Of a stretch of DNA of 64,000 bases, positions 32,547 through 44,359 are shown in pieces. A program made the translations under genes and the position numbers. Position 1 is the stretch's first letter. Each line of letters begins with the position of its first letter. The notes beneath the pieces were generated by a model. The model saw only the letters and a list, made by a program, of their open reading frames with translations. It did no database searches and had not been told where the DNA came from. The DNA is from Macrobrachium rosenbergii (lineage: Eukaryota > Arthropoda > Malacostraca > Decapoda > Palaemonidae): assembly GCF_040412425.1 (NCBI RefSeq), contig NC_089749.1, forward strand, positions 34,588,070 through 34,652,069, given 5' to 3'.

Positions 32547-34350
32547 CTAAATTACCATCCGCCTCCTCCAAAGCCTGTCTAACCTGATCGAACCAAACCA
32601 GCCAACAGGAAAAAGAGCAGGAGCTGGCTTTGTGGCATAAAAAAAAAAAAATCTGGGAAATAGGGAGGTCCGGAGCTTTGCTTGAGGGTGCGAAGAAGTA
32701 ACATACTCAAGCCTGTGTCTGTAATCGTTACTTCTGGCAAGAGGACATTCTAAGTCCGCCAGAATCTCCTGCACCTCGGATAAGAATCCTGTTCCGCAAT
32801 GTCCGAATGGTCTAAGTCCGACAAAGGAGGAGGCACTGAATGAAGCCCCGGACAACGATGAAGAGTCTGCAATCAGACCAGCCTAACCAGAATGCTGAAC
32901 ACCCACACCTAATCGGGAATTCGGAGTTGAATCCGCATAGTTGAACCCGCCGGCAAGAAGAGAAGGCTAAACCGATAAAAAACCCTGGAGCCGATTCCCC
33001 ATTATTACCAAGGGGAAGACAAGTGAGAGTAGCCAAACCAACATTGCTAAACCTTGGGGAGGATGCGCAAACGAAACCGCCTGCGGAGGGATGGAAGAAG
33101 ATGAAGAAGAGGAGAATGAAAGAGGTAGAAGCTAGCTCAGAGTTACCGCCACGGAAAATGCAGGCAATGAAAGCTGCGGACCGCTCGAAGAAGGTACCGC
33201 AAGCCCTGCCAAAACTGTGGAGTGCAAACCCGAACTGGAAGCAACAGGCAAACCCTGTGAAATACCTGATATTCCTGGAACAGCCGCATGAAACAGAAGG
33301 AAGGGGTTGCGTATACCCGAAGGGATGGAACAAGAACCCCTGCGGCCAAATTCTGCCGAAAACTGCATTTTTCACCTGCCTGGAAGCTCCTCCAACTGGA
33401 GAAGACTGTACTGAGGAAGGAAAGGAGACAGAGAAATAGCAGATGCATAAAAAAGTTACCTGAGAAGGCATATCCAAAAGTTGAAGGAGGGGGAAAACGG
33501 AAGATGCGGAAGTTCCGAGGAAAGACTGGGCAGAAGAAAAAAAAACCAAAACTTGAAGGGAGCAGGGGATGAAGCAGATAAGATGTACTGAGGAAGGAAA
33601 AGTGGGAGACAGAGGAATAGCAGACACATAAAAGGGTTACCTGAGAAGAGGAAAAGCCAAGGAAAGAGGGAAAACGGAAGATGCAGAAGCAAGGAAAGAC
33701 TGGAGCAGAAGAAGGAGACTGAAAAGAAAAAGGGAACAGCAGAGAATGTGGGAGCAGGAGATGAAGCGACAGATAATAAAGAAGAAAACTTAGAAGTGAA
33801 GGGACTGAATGTACACCGAATCTGGCCTCCTAAATAATCCTGAAACATATCAGACATGAATTCTGGACACTACTGTGTCACATACTCTCTAATGTTAGAG
33901 AAACCATTAAAAAAAAAAAAAACTCTCACCATAGGTCTGTACCCATTTGAAAACCCCGCAAATCTGCCTTATATTCCGCCACATCCAACTGCAGATCCCA
34001 TAAACTACTTTTAAGCCGAAAGGACACACCATAATCCACCTTACTATGGAGGAGTAGAAAATACAGGAAGGGGGAAACTACAGTAGGAGATTTAGAAAAC
34101 AGTCATAAGTCAAGTTAGAAGTTAGAGCAGAAGGATTCTGCACCACCATAACTGAAACATTGACTTGAGACTTTGAGCCAGTCAAAAGAAGCGATGAAGA
34201 AACTCTTGTAAGAGCACAACAAAAAAACCTGAACCCAAAACCAGAACCCATTCAGAGAACGACTCTGCACCGTTAAAACCTTCTCCTCACTACCTAAAGA
34301 CCTATCCTCCTTTATCACACCTAGATCTTGACTAACATTATCAACATTAC
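32547..34350 (-). pseudogene. gag region of B2, left part
   Basis: A purine-rich (plus strand) stretch with no single minus frame. Partial frames at 32855-32547, 33448-33143 and 33857-33456 are serine- and phenylalanine-rich and probably not all genuine. Tandem similarity exists within it: ACCTGAGAAG, AAAACGGAAGATG and AGGAAAGACTGG recur near 33458-33530 and 33640-33710, about 185 bp apart. Runs of A occur at 32640-32651 and 33909-33921. Called gag by position between RT and 5' end. Confidence 0.4.
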
Positions 34351-34680
34351 ATTTTTATAATAAAATAAAGTTTTGGGGATACTTCACAAATATTAACATA
34401 GCTATAGACCCTACCCACTCGGAGGCTTGCGGTTCTGCCATTACCCTCAGCACCCGTTGGGTGCTGGTTCTGGAACAGGAAGGGAGCTGAAAAGAAAAGA
34501 ACAACGTAGCTAAACAGCTAATACTACGTATTATCCCTATCATGAGAAATGAGGAAGGCGACTGATCATTGAATTTTTGGTAAGTATTAAATGCAATTTT
34601 ATTTTATTATCTGTTTGACTACCACTGAACTTACCAAATAATTAAATCCTCAATCCCACATTGATTCAGGTGGGATGAAT
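34351..34680. repeat. 3' terminal module of A3 containing B-type sequence
   Basis: The left arm (34351-34402) and the inverted arm with TTTTTGGTAAGTATTAAATG (34574-34592) are family A, and the direct end copy (ACTTACCAAATAATTAAATC) follows at about 34629. The spacer between the arms (34405-34570) is not the usual family-A spacer. It matches B2 gag DNA at 40865-41000 (CCTACCCA, GGAGGC, CATTACCCTCAGCACC, GGTTCTGGAACAGG). TTGGTAAGTAT lies at 34577-34587. Confidence 0.65.
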
Positions 34681-35043
34681 GGACACTTAGACCCAAAGAA
34701 CTCTGATATGGAGAAAATTTGGAACAGAATATTTGCTTGTATCTTGAAATGCTTGTTGTAACCTTACCTGGCATAGGGAGCAATGGCAGATGGTGTCTCA
34801 AGTTGTAGCTCATCCGTCCTGTACTGGAAGTGGCAATGAGCCAAGAGTCCCTCTGACTTGAGTGGGTGCTTTGCAACGTGGGAGGTAGTAGAAGGTTGAA
34901 AAGTCCTAACAATCCAAAGGGAACATAAATAATATGTAGAAAGCCCTTGCCCTGGGTGCAGTACAATAGACCAGAAAAGACCAGGATAAAATTAACCTAC
35001 ACCAATCCAGGTCTTTACCCAAAACCAAAATACAAAGTGACAC

Positions 35044-36063
35044 TCACGACTCAGTGTCCACCAAACTTCGCCTGCAGAAGTACAACAACCTTATTCCAGC
35101 AGAGTGAACAAAAAGCAATTGAGCGAAAATCCTATCCTTCATCCCCAACACCTGTGCCAGCTTGCCAACAGACCTTGTTACTGCAATGTCAAGTGACACT
35201 GTTTCAATGTTCCATAAGTAAAACATGGCAAACACTGACTTGCATAAAATCCAAAATGTTGTTTGCAAAATTAAAGAGAGACAGGTTACCTGGGAAAGCC
35301 AAAGGTGTTCAGGGCTCTTATTGCAATATGACATTTTACTTTAACATAAAGTTTTAGTAAATCATCTTGAACTAATTACATGACTACTAGCTACAGATCT
35401 TAAAAGAATGATAATGCATTCTTGGACAAAGGTGCTGCTGGGGTTTTTTAGAACACCAAAGGTTAGGGCCGACCTCTAAGGTTTAGGTTCTCTCAGCAAG
35501 GTATACTCTCAAAGCTCATTACAGGACCCTGACTTTCTTGATCGGATGGGCCTAGTACTTCTGTGAGGCTCTTAATTGCAACTGGAGCGAGGTAAGGGTT
35601 ATCCGGGTCCTCACTTTTCATTATAAAATAAGCATTTTAAACATTGCTTCCTGAGAAACCTATCCTTTTATCAATGGCATATAGCTTTATCTCTCTTGGC
35701 TGTAGCCAGTGCCATCAAGAATAATGTCAGAAATTCAAAGATTCAAAGGTGACAACGCGATAGGTTCAGGTGGTGATCCTGACAGCCCAGGTTGAGGACC
35801 ATTCCCAAGTGTCCTCAGAAATTCCATGCCCCTGTTTCAGAGGGGAGGAGGGACCTTTTCAAATGTGATTAAATCACTGATGTCTTGGTTTGAAAACTAT
35901 GTTTGAATACTGAATTCAACATCGCTCTGTAACCCTTGATGTTAGATGCTGTCATTGACACCATTCGATGTGGGTTAAGATAGAACCAGAAAATCTGCAA
36001 TTTTGGGCTAAACACTAAATGTTTGAGAAAAGGAGAAATTTCACTGATAAGGCACCACTTCAT
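35044..36063 (-). pseudogene. Tyrosine recombinase remnant of A3
   Basis: The minus strand reads SNIKGYRAMLNSVFKHSF near 35940-35890, matching SSTIKWYRAMLSSVFKHR of A1. Downstream frames are broken, and the region corresponding to ATYW...HYL could not be read with confidence. It is the least preserved recombinase in the window. Confidence 0.55.
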
Positions 36064-36900
36064 AATTATCCTGCCTTGGATTGGTGGACTGCAGAGGAAG
36101 AGACCCAGCCTGCAACATGCTGAAGGGAGGTAGAGGTGTAAGGTGGGGGTTCAACCAGTCCTGCAACATGGCATCTGACTGCCCATGCTTGTGGGTCCAT
36201 AGCCAGGAACAATAGCAATGGAAGAGCGACCAGTGACCCACTAAAATCACTAAACAGGTCTACTCCATAAAACCTCCCCACAGACTTTTCAACAGGTCCC
36301 AGACTTGTGGATTGAGTGACCATTCCGTTGGTAGGACCTGTTTGTTCAAATCAAGACGTCCACCAAGGGTAAAATAAAATACAAAAAAAGGTTATAGGGT
36401 CACAATTGGGTCTTGTTGCTCCTTGCCCAAAGAAAAAATCCTCTTTGTCTCTTTGTAACAAGCACAAAAGAATGGGTCCCTCCTTCAAATTCTTGATTTA
36501 AGACCAGTTGTGTCTATAAGCCATCCGAATGAACTGCTACTGTCTTGTGGAAGGTTAAGCGTTTGCAAAGTGTTGAAGTGCCAGATGAATCGCTTATTAA
36601 GTCCTTTATGTTGATGTGGAGGTTTCTTTGATAAGGGTAACCATGTTCTTCACACCTCCATGAGGTGATCTGGCTGACCAACTCATGTTCCTGGTCCTTT
36701 GTAGATACAACGTTAGGTCAGGGTAACTGGAGCCAGAGATCTTCCTCTTTGAATCTGTCTTACTAAACCAGACAGTCCTTTATGGGGAAAGATGTTGAAA
36801 ATGAATGAGAAGGGTTCCTTTTTTTGGCCTTTGAAAGGTAAAGTTGCAGTGCTCTTGACTGTAGCCTGCCTAATGGAACAAACTTTCTATGGAAGAAAGG
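36041..36900 (-). pseudogene. RNase H and linker of A3
   Basis: The frame 36323-36066 includes VEKSVGRFYGVDLFSDFSG, the VDLFA-type motif, followed in another frame by LNPHLTPLPPFSMLQ in place of the usual LDLYAFPPF. Upstream to 36900 only short RNase H fragments remain (a VRELK-equivalent near 36590). Confidence 0.5.
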
Positions 36901-37049
36901 GTTTAGAAGACTCATCCATGCATTAGCTGAGCAGGAGTGGCGAGTTAGGAAAATCCTGGACTTTCCTGTTAGTTAGATCCTTTGTTGGGATGGAAAGGTT
37001 CAAAACTCTGAGGTTAAAAAGTCTATCACTATCCCCAAATTCCAATAGA

Positions 37050-37900
37050 CTGAGTCGGGACTAACTGTGACTTTTAACTTTATTCAAAGGCCTAAATGAG
37101 GGCGAGATGAAGAGTTGTCTGCAGGTCCTCCAATATTTCTGAGATCTCGATGGGGAGCATAGGAGCCAATCGTTCAGGTACCCTTGATGTTTAGATAAAA
37201 TGCTAGCTATTTCGCTATGGGTTTTCAAATGCAGAAGAAAATCTGCCAGTTGAGTTAGAGGGTACTGGAAGCAGTGTGGAAATGAAGACTTTTTCCTGGA
37301 ACATTCTCAGATACTTCCTGGAGTTCAGGTGAATTGAGTGTGGAAGTAAGCATCTTGCATGTCATCATAACCATCCAGTTCCCTGATGGAAGGCCAACAA
37401 AACTGACTGATTCATCTCCATTTTGTTAGCTGTTTGAAATAAGAGGTTGGTATCACTCTATCCAGGACAGGTCTCCATCCTCCCGATGACTTGGGGTAAC
37501 GAAGGGGGTTGTAAACTCCTCCCATGTTTCCATGGTCCTCGACTCGTCCACGGCTCTCTTGTCAGTAGGGCTGACATTTCCCGAGAACTCTCCCAAAACC
37601 TTCTGACTCTGTCTAGGCTGTTGAAGCTGATGGGAGAGGTTACTAGGGAGGTTTCTCCCTGAAATTCATAGCTTTCTTTCAATACTTTCAGCACCCACAG
37701 CCACATTCTTCTTTTGGGATTCTGTCCAGAAACTGGGAAGTCTTGCTCTCATTGGAACACGGAAGACGGACATATCATTTTCTAAGCCTGTTGTCTTGTT
37801 AATGGGTTTCCATTGGTCTGGAGGTTTGGAGGTTGGCTCTAGGTTGGGAAGATCCACTCTGACGTTCTTCTCGAAAGGGTTGTTGCTGCGGGTGAACACG
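37050..37900 (-). pseudogene. Reverse transcriptase remnant of A3
   Basis: The frame 37899-37666 reads PPDQWKPINKTTGLENDMSV then VPMRARLPSFWTES, equivalent to EEEVLRVPVGARLLEFWEKW at the start of the A1 RT. 37706-37458 carries SLVTSPI, as in A1 (PPLVTSPIVLMAY). The palm region (37050-37450) is recognisable only at DNA level, and its YLDD box is not readable. Confidence 0.55.
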
Positions 37901-37949
37901 GCATTCTAGTGTTGTGCTTTAGTGCCCACAGCAGGAGATCTTAGTTCTT

Positions 37950-40330
37950 TTGGTGGATTGAGGAAAGGTCTTGAGTTGCTTCTTCTGTAGATCCTGATGA
38001 AAGGCCCGCTGTGGTGTTGTCTGCGGGACCAGACTATTCTTGTTCTGGGGTCTCAAAAAAGTGGACATTCAAGATGGGGTGGCTCCCAGTTCCTTGACAT
38101 TTACATGCCATTTCTTTGATGGTTTTCTTGTTGTGAAGATGGTTGCTAGCTGGACAGCGTGCCCCATCCCTTACAGCTCTATACAACGCATCCCAGTTCT
38201 CCCAGCCAGTCCCAGGCCTGAGTTCTTTTGAAGGGTCGTTCCACCAAGTCAAATCTATTTTTGGCAGAGGGCCTCCAGATCTTGGCCTCTTTTCCAATCT
38301 TGAAGATAAAGATCTCAAAGACTTTAAATATATCTTTTAAGAAGAAGGTCTAATTCCGAGGTTGTGAGGAGAATTCTGGTCAATGAGAAAGCAGAGTCAT
38401 CCAGGCAACTAAGATACTGTGAAGAATCTCCCCTTGAAAGAGCAGAAACTCCCAAGCAATCTGAATGCTTCTCCAGAGCTGCAAAAGACAGAAACCACTG
38501 CCTGAATCCTATCAGGTAGATGAGGAGGCAAACAGAAAACCGCGATTTGGCTAGATTTACTCTTCATCCATGCTGCAAGAAATCTTTCTTTGATAACAAA
38601 GACACCACCATATGTGGCAGATCTGGCTACCTGATGGTTGTCGTCCATCATCAAAGGCTGAACCCTTTTAATGGGACTAATGGAGAGAAGAACGTTCGAT
38701 GCCAGACCAGGAAAAAACAGTGCTGGGTAATGACAGGCAGGTTGCTCCTCTTCTGCAGGTTCCTCAAAACAAAGTGCAGGTGATCCTGGGTTTCCACAGT
38801 GTCTTGCAAACCTGGAGTTATTTTTGAAGAAGGCTCAACACTTTATCAAGTGAAAAGCGGCGTCCTGTAGGATCTTGAGTAACATCCAGAAATTCTCTCT
38901 GCGTGCATCAATACTGGAGATTCTCCATTGGGTGAGAGAAATTAAACTTGTTCAGTGGACTTTGAGAGGCGCCCAGAACTGGACTGGACGCACAGACATT
39001 GGGCACCCACCTGCTTTTGAAAAACACTGACTCCTTGAAACAACTTCTATTGTCCAGTGGACTTAGCATCAAGGATGGGCACCTGTTCTTGGTGATCTGG
39101 CGTTCCCCACTCCGAGCAGTCAAACATGGGCTCTTCTTGTGGAATCTGGGCCTTCACAAAGGAAGGGAATCTTGTATCCTTCCTTCAAAAAAACTGTCCA
39201 TGGGTGCTCGACGATGGGTGCTCTTGAGATGGGAAAGCTTGGATGCTAGAACGATCTGGAGGTTGTTGTGATCATTTCACCACTAATGTTACACTGGGGT
39301 TCAAGACTCAGTTGTCACCCAGCAGCTGCTGAACTTCACACACTCATTTGGGGTGGAAAACTTTTCACCTGAATGGGGCGTAGGAGAATCTTCGCTGGCT
39401 TCCCCCAAAAACTACAAGAAGGAGAGGGCTACGTTCTCTCTGATCAGATCTTGCGTTGATTGACGGGGCTGAATCTGAATCCACCAGCGCTGAAGGGAAG
39501 GCCTGTTTCAATGGCCAGAAATATTGGCAAAATGGTCTGAGCGTTTCTTAAATCCAGGAGAATCTGAATCACTGAAGATAGAGCAGCGCATCCATTCGAA
39601 CACCTTTCCAATGGCGTTCTTCTGCAGCCTGGGATTGGTGGACAACAGGCTTGGATAAGGTGCACGACGTGGGTCATTCTTCCACCAACCTCCCTTGGAC
39701 CGCCAGTTTGCTTCCTCCCATGTTGCCAAGGGAGTTTAGCAGGGACCTGGTTCTAGGAGCATCAGTCGGATAAACCACCGTCCCCCCACTGACACTTCCC
39801 TCAACACTACACTATTAAATTTGTCCATTAGGACCTGGCACAGTTCCCAATCTGGAAAACAGTCATTGATAAGTAAATTAAATTTTGATCTACCAGTGAC
39901 TTCCAAAGCTGGCAATGGCATGGGTTCAGCAGAATGAGAGCTAGGCAATGGAGTGACAGGAAAAGCTGGAGGACTGGAAATGGGAGAAAAAGCTGTCAGA
40001 AGCGTTGAAGGGATAGGCATAACATCAATATCAACTCCTGGAGAATGACCTATACTAGAGGAAGCCTTAGCTTCAGCCCTAGCTGTAGCTTTTCTAATTC
40101 AGTCATGCTGCAATTTGTCTAGGAAGTGTGTCTGTAAAGTCTTCCATTTACTCTTCTCCCAGTCTTTACATTTGTCACAATTCAATTCCAGACCACATTT
40201 GTTCCCTACAAGTACAACAAATGGTATGCGAGTCATATTTTGCAGACGTGAGCCTAGTTTTGCTGCCTTTGCTGCAGTACCTAATGCTAGACAAACTAGA
40301 GTCAGACATAATGGTCAAAATTCCAATTAG
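37950..40330 (-). pseudogene. gag of A3 with N-terminal Cys motif
   Basis: Fragments over 38318-38034, 38654-38409, 39123-38908 and 40020-39736 parallel A1 and A2 gag. At the N-terminus (about 40270-40120) the minus strand reads MSDSSLSSIRYCSKG in one frame and CDKCKDWEKSKWKTLQTHF in another. A2 has MSDSSSSVWWCSEG and CSECQDWGEQKWKALKSHL. The conserved C-x-x-C-x-D-W and K-W-x-x-L-x-x-H spacing suggests a small zinc-binding module. Confidence 0.6.
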
Positions 40331-40470
40331 ACAGAGTCAGACATAATGGTCAAAATTCCAATTAGAGTCAGACATAATGGTCAAAATTCAATTAGACAGA
40401 GTCAGACATAATGGTAAAAATTCCAATTAGACAGAGTCAGACATAATGGTCAAAATTCCAATTAGACAAG
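40301..40470. repeat. Five tandem ~34-bp units spanning the A3 gag start
   Basis: GTCAGACATAATGGTCAAAA begins at 40301, 40336, 40367, 40401 and 40436 (unit 31-35 bp). On the minus strand each unit contains ATGTCTGACTCT or a close variant, the first codons of gag (MSDS), so the start-codon region itself has been multiplied. Units are not multiples of three and fall in different frames. Confidence 0.9.
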
Positions 40471-40797
40471 TCACAATATCAGAAGAAATAATCCAAATTC
40501 TAGCTAAAGCTAGATAGGGGAAACTTACCAAAAGCAAAAAGTATTACTTTACCAGGACGATCTCCGACCATCCGACAAAACAGAAACAAGAGCTGCTAGT
40601 AACTCGTGTTTCAGTCATTAACTGGCAGAAACAAAATGAGCTCTTTAGCTATGCTGTACCTATTCTTTTGATAGTGAGAGGGGCAGAATACCTACACCCA
40701 AAACAAAAAGAGCACTACCAGAAATTTCTGAATTTTGACTTCTTCATCCTAGAAACTATAGCTATGTAATTATTTTTAAGTTACTTATATAAACATT

Positions 40798-41798
40798 AAA
40801 TTTATCAATACTACAAGGGGGTTGGGGGATCCTTCACTGCCTGTTCCGTGCCGAAGGGGCAGGAGAACCTACCCATTTGGAGGCTGCGGTTCTCCATTAC
40901 CCTCAGCACCTGTTGCAGCTGGTTCTGGAACAGGCAGGAGAGCTGAAAAGGAAGAAGGATTAGACACCTAACACTACTACTATCCTTATCTGAGAAATGT
41001 TGAAAAGACTAGTTGTTAATTTTTTCCATACTACTTGCAATCCTATCCTCTATCTGTTTGACTACCTCTGAACTCGCTAAATCCATCAACTGGATCTGTA
41101 GCAGAAGCCTGAGATACTTGAGGCAACGAAGAATCTGACCGGCGTTTGCCGCCTTACTAGCCAAAGACTTGTGATGACTTTGTTCCTCCATCTCTTGTGC
41201 CTTCCAATCGGAACATTCATTGCAATGAGTTTGCACATCACTTAACCTTCCTACATACCTGACAGAATGTCCTCGTGTCTCAAGGTACTCATCCGTCTCT
41301 TGCAGGAAGAAGCGATAGCGCCAGCGTCCACCTGTCGTAGGGGCAGTCAAGGTCAACGTTAGAAGCCAATGGCGTGGTAGTAGAAGGTGAAAAAGTCCAT
41401 GATGAGCAATCGAGACCGGGAACCAGCGAGTCCAAATCCAAAAGACGTTCCACGTCGAAGATATCCAGAAAATCCAGGAGAAAAACTGTTAAATACAATC
41501 CAGGTCTTCACCAAAAGTCCAAAATACAAAGCAAGTCGGGCAATAGGATTAAAACCACGCACTGCAGAAGAAAACAACCTTCCAGCAGCGCCAAACAAAA
41601 GCAATTGGCGAAAACAACATGTCAGTCAGACACCTGTAAAAGCGTTGCCAACTGTTTGTTATGGTAGCTCAAGTGACAATATTTTACCTGCAGCATTGGT
41701 AACGCTGGCTGTTAAAATTCCCACTAGTGGGATGGGTAATTGAGAGTTGTTCAGGCTAGTGGGAAACCAAATTCAGGTGTTCAGGAGTGTATTGCAGT
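40798..41798 (-). repeat. 5' leader, gag start and 5' terminal repeat of B2
   Basis: The frame 41356-41009 starts with a proline/threonine-rich segment and contains THCNECSDWKAQEMEEQ, the same C-x-x-C-x-D-W motif as A2 and A3, so it is the gag N-terminus. 41580-41798 is the inverted counterpart of the B2 left end: GTTATGGTAGCTCAAGTGAC, AGCATTGGTAACGCTGG, AAATTCAGGTGTTCAGGAGT. At 41798 it touches A2 with no spacer. Confidence 0.65.
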
Positions 41799-42130
41799 AA
41801 TAAAGTTTTATACATACTTACCAGGCAATTAAATAGCTACTAGCTTTCTACATGGCAGTGTAAGGAAATTCAAATTTTCTGAGTGGCGCTACCACTGCTT
41901 GTGTAGGTGACAGGGTCCTGCCCACTGAGTGAGATAAGTACTACTCAGCAGAGAGGATCACTTCGTTTGATGCCCAATGTCCACTGAGGGGAGGAGGCGG
42001 GCTCCGATATGTTATTGCTTGGAAGTAAGTATATATAAAACTTTATCATAAAAATGTCATTTTTATACAAGTGACTTACCAAGCAATTACATAGCTGATT
42101 CCACATTGAGAAGAGGTGGGAACCATGGAC
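41799..42130. repeat. 3' terminal repeat and internal complementary region of A2
   Basis: The left arm has AAAGTTTTATACATACTTAC then CAGGCAATTAAATAGCTACT. The inverted arm (42010-42045) has GTTATTGCTTGGAAGTAAGT then ATATATAAAACTTTATC. The direct end copy (42056-42105) has TTTTTATACAAGTGACTTAC then CAAGCAATTACATAGCTGAT, matching the 5' end at 53740-53797. Donor-like words lie at 41814-41823 (minus) and 42023-42032 (plus). GGGGAGGAGGCGGG is at 41988-42001. Confidence 0.85.
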
Positions 42131-42457
42131 ATATTCTAATACAAAACATTAGTAAAGATAATGACTTTCAACTAGGAAGGTTGCTAGCATTGAGTCAATG
42201 CTTGTTGCGCTTACTACACCTGGTAAGGGAGAGCTCCTTCAGGGAGGATACTGCCTCTGGTTGGCGTTCATCTTAACCTGTAAAGAGCGTGGCAATATGG
42301 CCAAGAGCTGCCCCTACTTCAGTGGGTACTTTGCAGCCATGGAAGTTCACCGATGGCTGACAAAGACAAAAATAGCACCCTTGCCCTGGGCATAGACCAG
42401 AATAAAAAACACAACACTGTCACCTACAACCAGAATTAAAAACCACCACCACGACCA

Positions 42458-43020
42458 TTAAAAACTGGCGGGTATTCCATCACTTAAACTCAACAACCTT
42501 ACAACAAGGCGAGGAAACAGTAGAGGGACAGACAGCCCCTTAAGCTTTCTTTCCCAACACCATGCCAACCATGAATAAAGGGCCCAAAGTACAACAGTTA
42601 TCAAATACAGTTTCCACGTCTTTAAGAAAATGTGGAGCAAACACTGATCTACACTTCCAAAATGCTGATTGTACAATGTTCTTGAGAGATATGTTATGCT
42701 GAAAAGCCAGGGACGTTGAAACAGCCTGAACCTCATGAACTTTGACCTTAAGGTAAGGTAAACACCTTCTTGAACTTGAGAATCAGTTCTGTAATCAAAC
42801 TTCTAGGGAAGAAAGGGCATTCTTCGACAGAGGATGTGAAGGGTTCTTTACTGAGCACCAAAGCTTGTCGGAGGGTCCTCTGATCTTTTTCCTCTGAAGA
42901 TAGTATTTCAAGGCTCTCTCAGGACAAAGAAAAGTCTCTCTTCTTCCTCTGGGCCGAGGATTCCGTTCTTAATAACTGGCGAATGAGGCCATAGCTTGGA
43001 TTCTCCTCAGTTCTTAACAA
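42458..43020 (-). pseudogene. Tyrosine recombinase C-terminal half of A2
   Basis: Minus-strand DNA homologous to A1 7585-7900. The HxxR region (GTCAAAGTTCATGAGGTTCA, near 42735-42750) reads VKVHEVQAVSTS, where the second catalytic Arg appears changed to Gln. The downstream stretch has AFQHNISLKNIVQSAFW and then the VDQCLLHIFLKTWKLY segment holding the remnant of the HYLK box. F was inserted at about 43021, so the N-terminal half is at 49135-49510. Confidence 0.6.
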
Positions 43021-43559
43021 ACTTTATTTATCATTAAAATATCATTTTGTTCATGAGACTTTACCTGCCAGATATATATATAGCTGAATACCACCTTTGG
43101 AGGGGTAGAGACAGCCAAGAATTAGGAAAAACCAATTATTGGTAAAATTATTTTGGTTCCTTATCTGATAGCGAGCTGACTGAGTGGTTACTGTCACTCT
43201 AGTCTGCTTCTGCTTTACTAGAGACCCCAGCGCAGGTAGTGACCTATATAGCTGGCGACTTCTAGATGATCTGTCAACGGGGCGTGACCACAATGTGTGT
43301 GACTAGATCATAGACCATACAAAGAGGACAAAAGAGCATTACTAACCACCTAACCAACACCTAAAGCATTAGTTTGCAAAGGATTGGGAAGACTGCCTCA
43401 GTAGTCGACCCAACAACCACAAAAACACAATTAAAAAGGATAGGATCAGAGTTACCTGTCCCCAAGGTTGCTGAAGCAGCAATGTATGGTCCCAGCTTAA
43501 AAGCAATTTCGTATGCTACCTAAACATCTAGCCAAGAGTGTGAGGCAAAACAATGAATT

Positions 43560-44350
43560 GATTCTCCAAAATGTGGCACTAAAATGTCACTGAGTACCAT
43601 ATTTTTCTTGAACGCCATGGAGGTAGCAAGTGCCCTCACCTCGTGAGCGTTAACTCTCTCAACAACTTAGTTGAGTCACAACTAGAGTGTGCGTTCTGAT
43701 GGCGTCCCTAATGAAGAATGCCAGTGCATTCTTCGACATAGGTTTAACTGGTTGCCTCACAGAACACTATAAACATCCAAGGGACCACAGTGTCCTGTGT
43801 TCTTTTAAGGCAGTACTTGAGAGCTCTAACTGGACATAGAACTCCCTCAGGTTCCTGTCAATAAGGTCTGCTAAACCTTTAATTTCAAAGTGTCTAGGCC
43901 AAGGGTTAGAAGACCTATCATTCTTAGCCAAGAACTTAGGCTTAAGAATAGACAGCATTGTGTTCCTTGAAGCCACATGACGGCCTTCAACTTCGCTCAC
44001 TCTCGCAGCCAGAGCCGTGAGGAATGCCGTTTCGAGTAACATCCTTAAGAGATGCAGAGTGGAGGGCTCAAAGGACTAAACATCAAAAACTTTAGGCATT
44101 ACGTCCAAGTTCCAAGCAGGGGAAATTAGCTGAGGAACCTTGGACGTCTTGAAAGAGCTAAAGATCGTGGAGGTCCTTATTGTCAGACAAAGCTAATCCT
44201 CTGTGTCTGAATACAATCGAAAGCATGCTCCGATAACACTTGATAGTCGGAACTGCTATATCGAAGTTTTTCTTTAAGTAAAGGAGAAAATCCGCAACCT
44301 GGCTCACAGTGATAGAGAAGAGGAAAGCCCCTTCTTTCTACACCAACCTT
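43560..44350 (-). pseudogene. Tyrosine recombinase of F
   Basis: The frame 44042-43767 reads LLETAFLTALAARVSEVEGR (the ARVSE box contains the first catalytic Arg), then PKFLAKNDRSSNPWPRHFEI. Downstream near 43650, GTTGAGAGAGTTAACGCTCA then CGAGGTGAGGGC gives VNAHEVRALAT (HxxR box). N-terminal pieces lie at 44230-44350. A frameshift near 43770 separates the halves, and the Tyr box should be near 43560 but is unclear. Confidence 0.6.
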
Positions 44351-44359
44351 GAAGGTTGC

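Larger units (their letters stand above)
34351..40797 (-). mobile_element. DIRS-like element A3 nested in B2
   Basis: The left end resembles A1 and A2 (ATTTTTATAATAAAATAAAG then TATTAACATAGCTATAG). The right end, AACTATAGCTATGTAATTAT then GTTACTTATATAAACA, is the inverted counterpart. Order on the minus strand: gag (40330-37950), RT (37900-37050), RNase H and linker (36900-36041), recombinase (36063-35044), 3' module. It is more decayed than A1 and A2. The surrounding B2 gag sequence continues on both sides. Confidence 0.7.
28156..41798 (-). mobile_element. DIRS-like element B2, host of nested A3
   Basis: The left end ATGAAGTTTTCATAATAAAA is at 28156 and the right end AGGAGTGTATTGCAGT is at about 41798, matching B1. 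Between them lie the 3' module (28156-28520), recombinase remnant (29711-30250), linker and RNase H (30540-31450), RT (31560-32500), gag/leader (32547-34350 and 40860-41590), with A3 (34351-40797) inserted in the gag region. Unlike B1 it keeps its own internal complementary region and RT core. It cut the LINE at 28155. Confidence 0.75.

Noticed and set aside
33023..33439. 138-codon Lys/Glu-rich plus-strand frame
   Set aside because: Low-complexity reading of AGA-rich DNA on the strand opposite to the element. No homologue seen in B1.
32812..33627. 271-codon minus-strand open frame in B2
   Set aside because: Phe/Ser/Cys-rich composition mirrors a purine-rich opposite strand. B1 shows no conserved equivalent, so it is probably a chance open frame in gag-region DNA.
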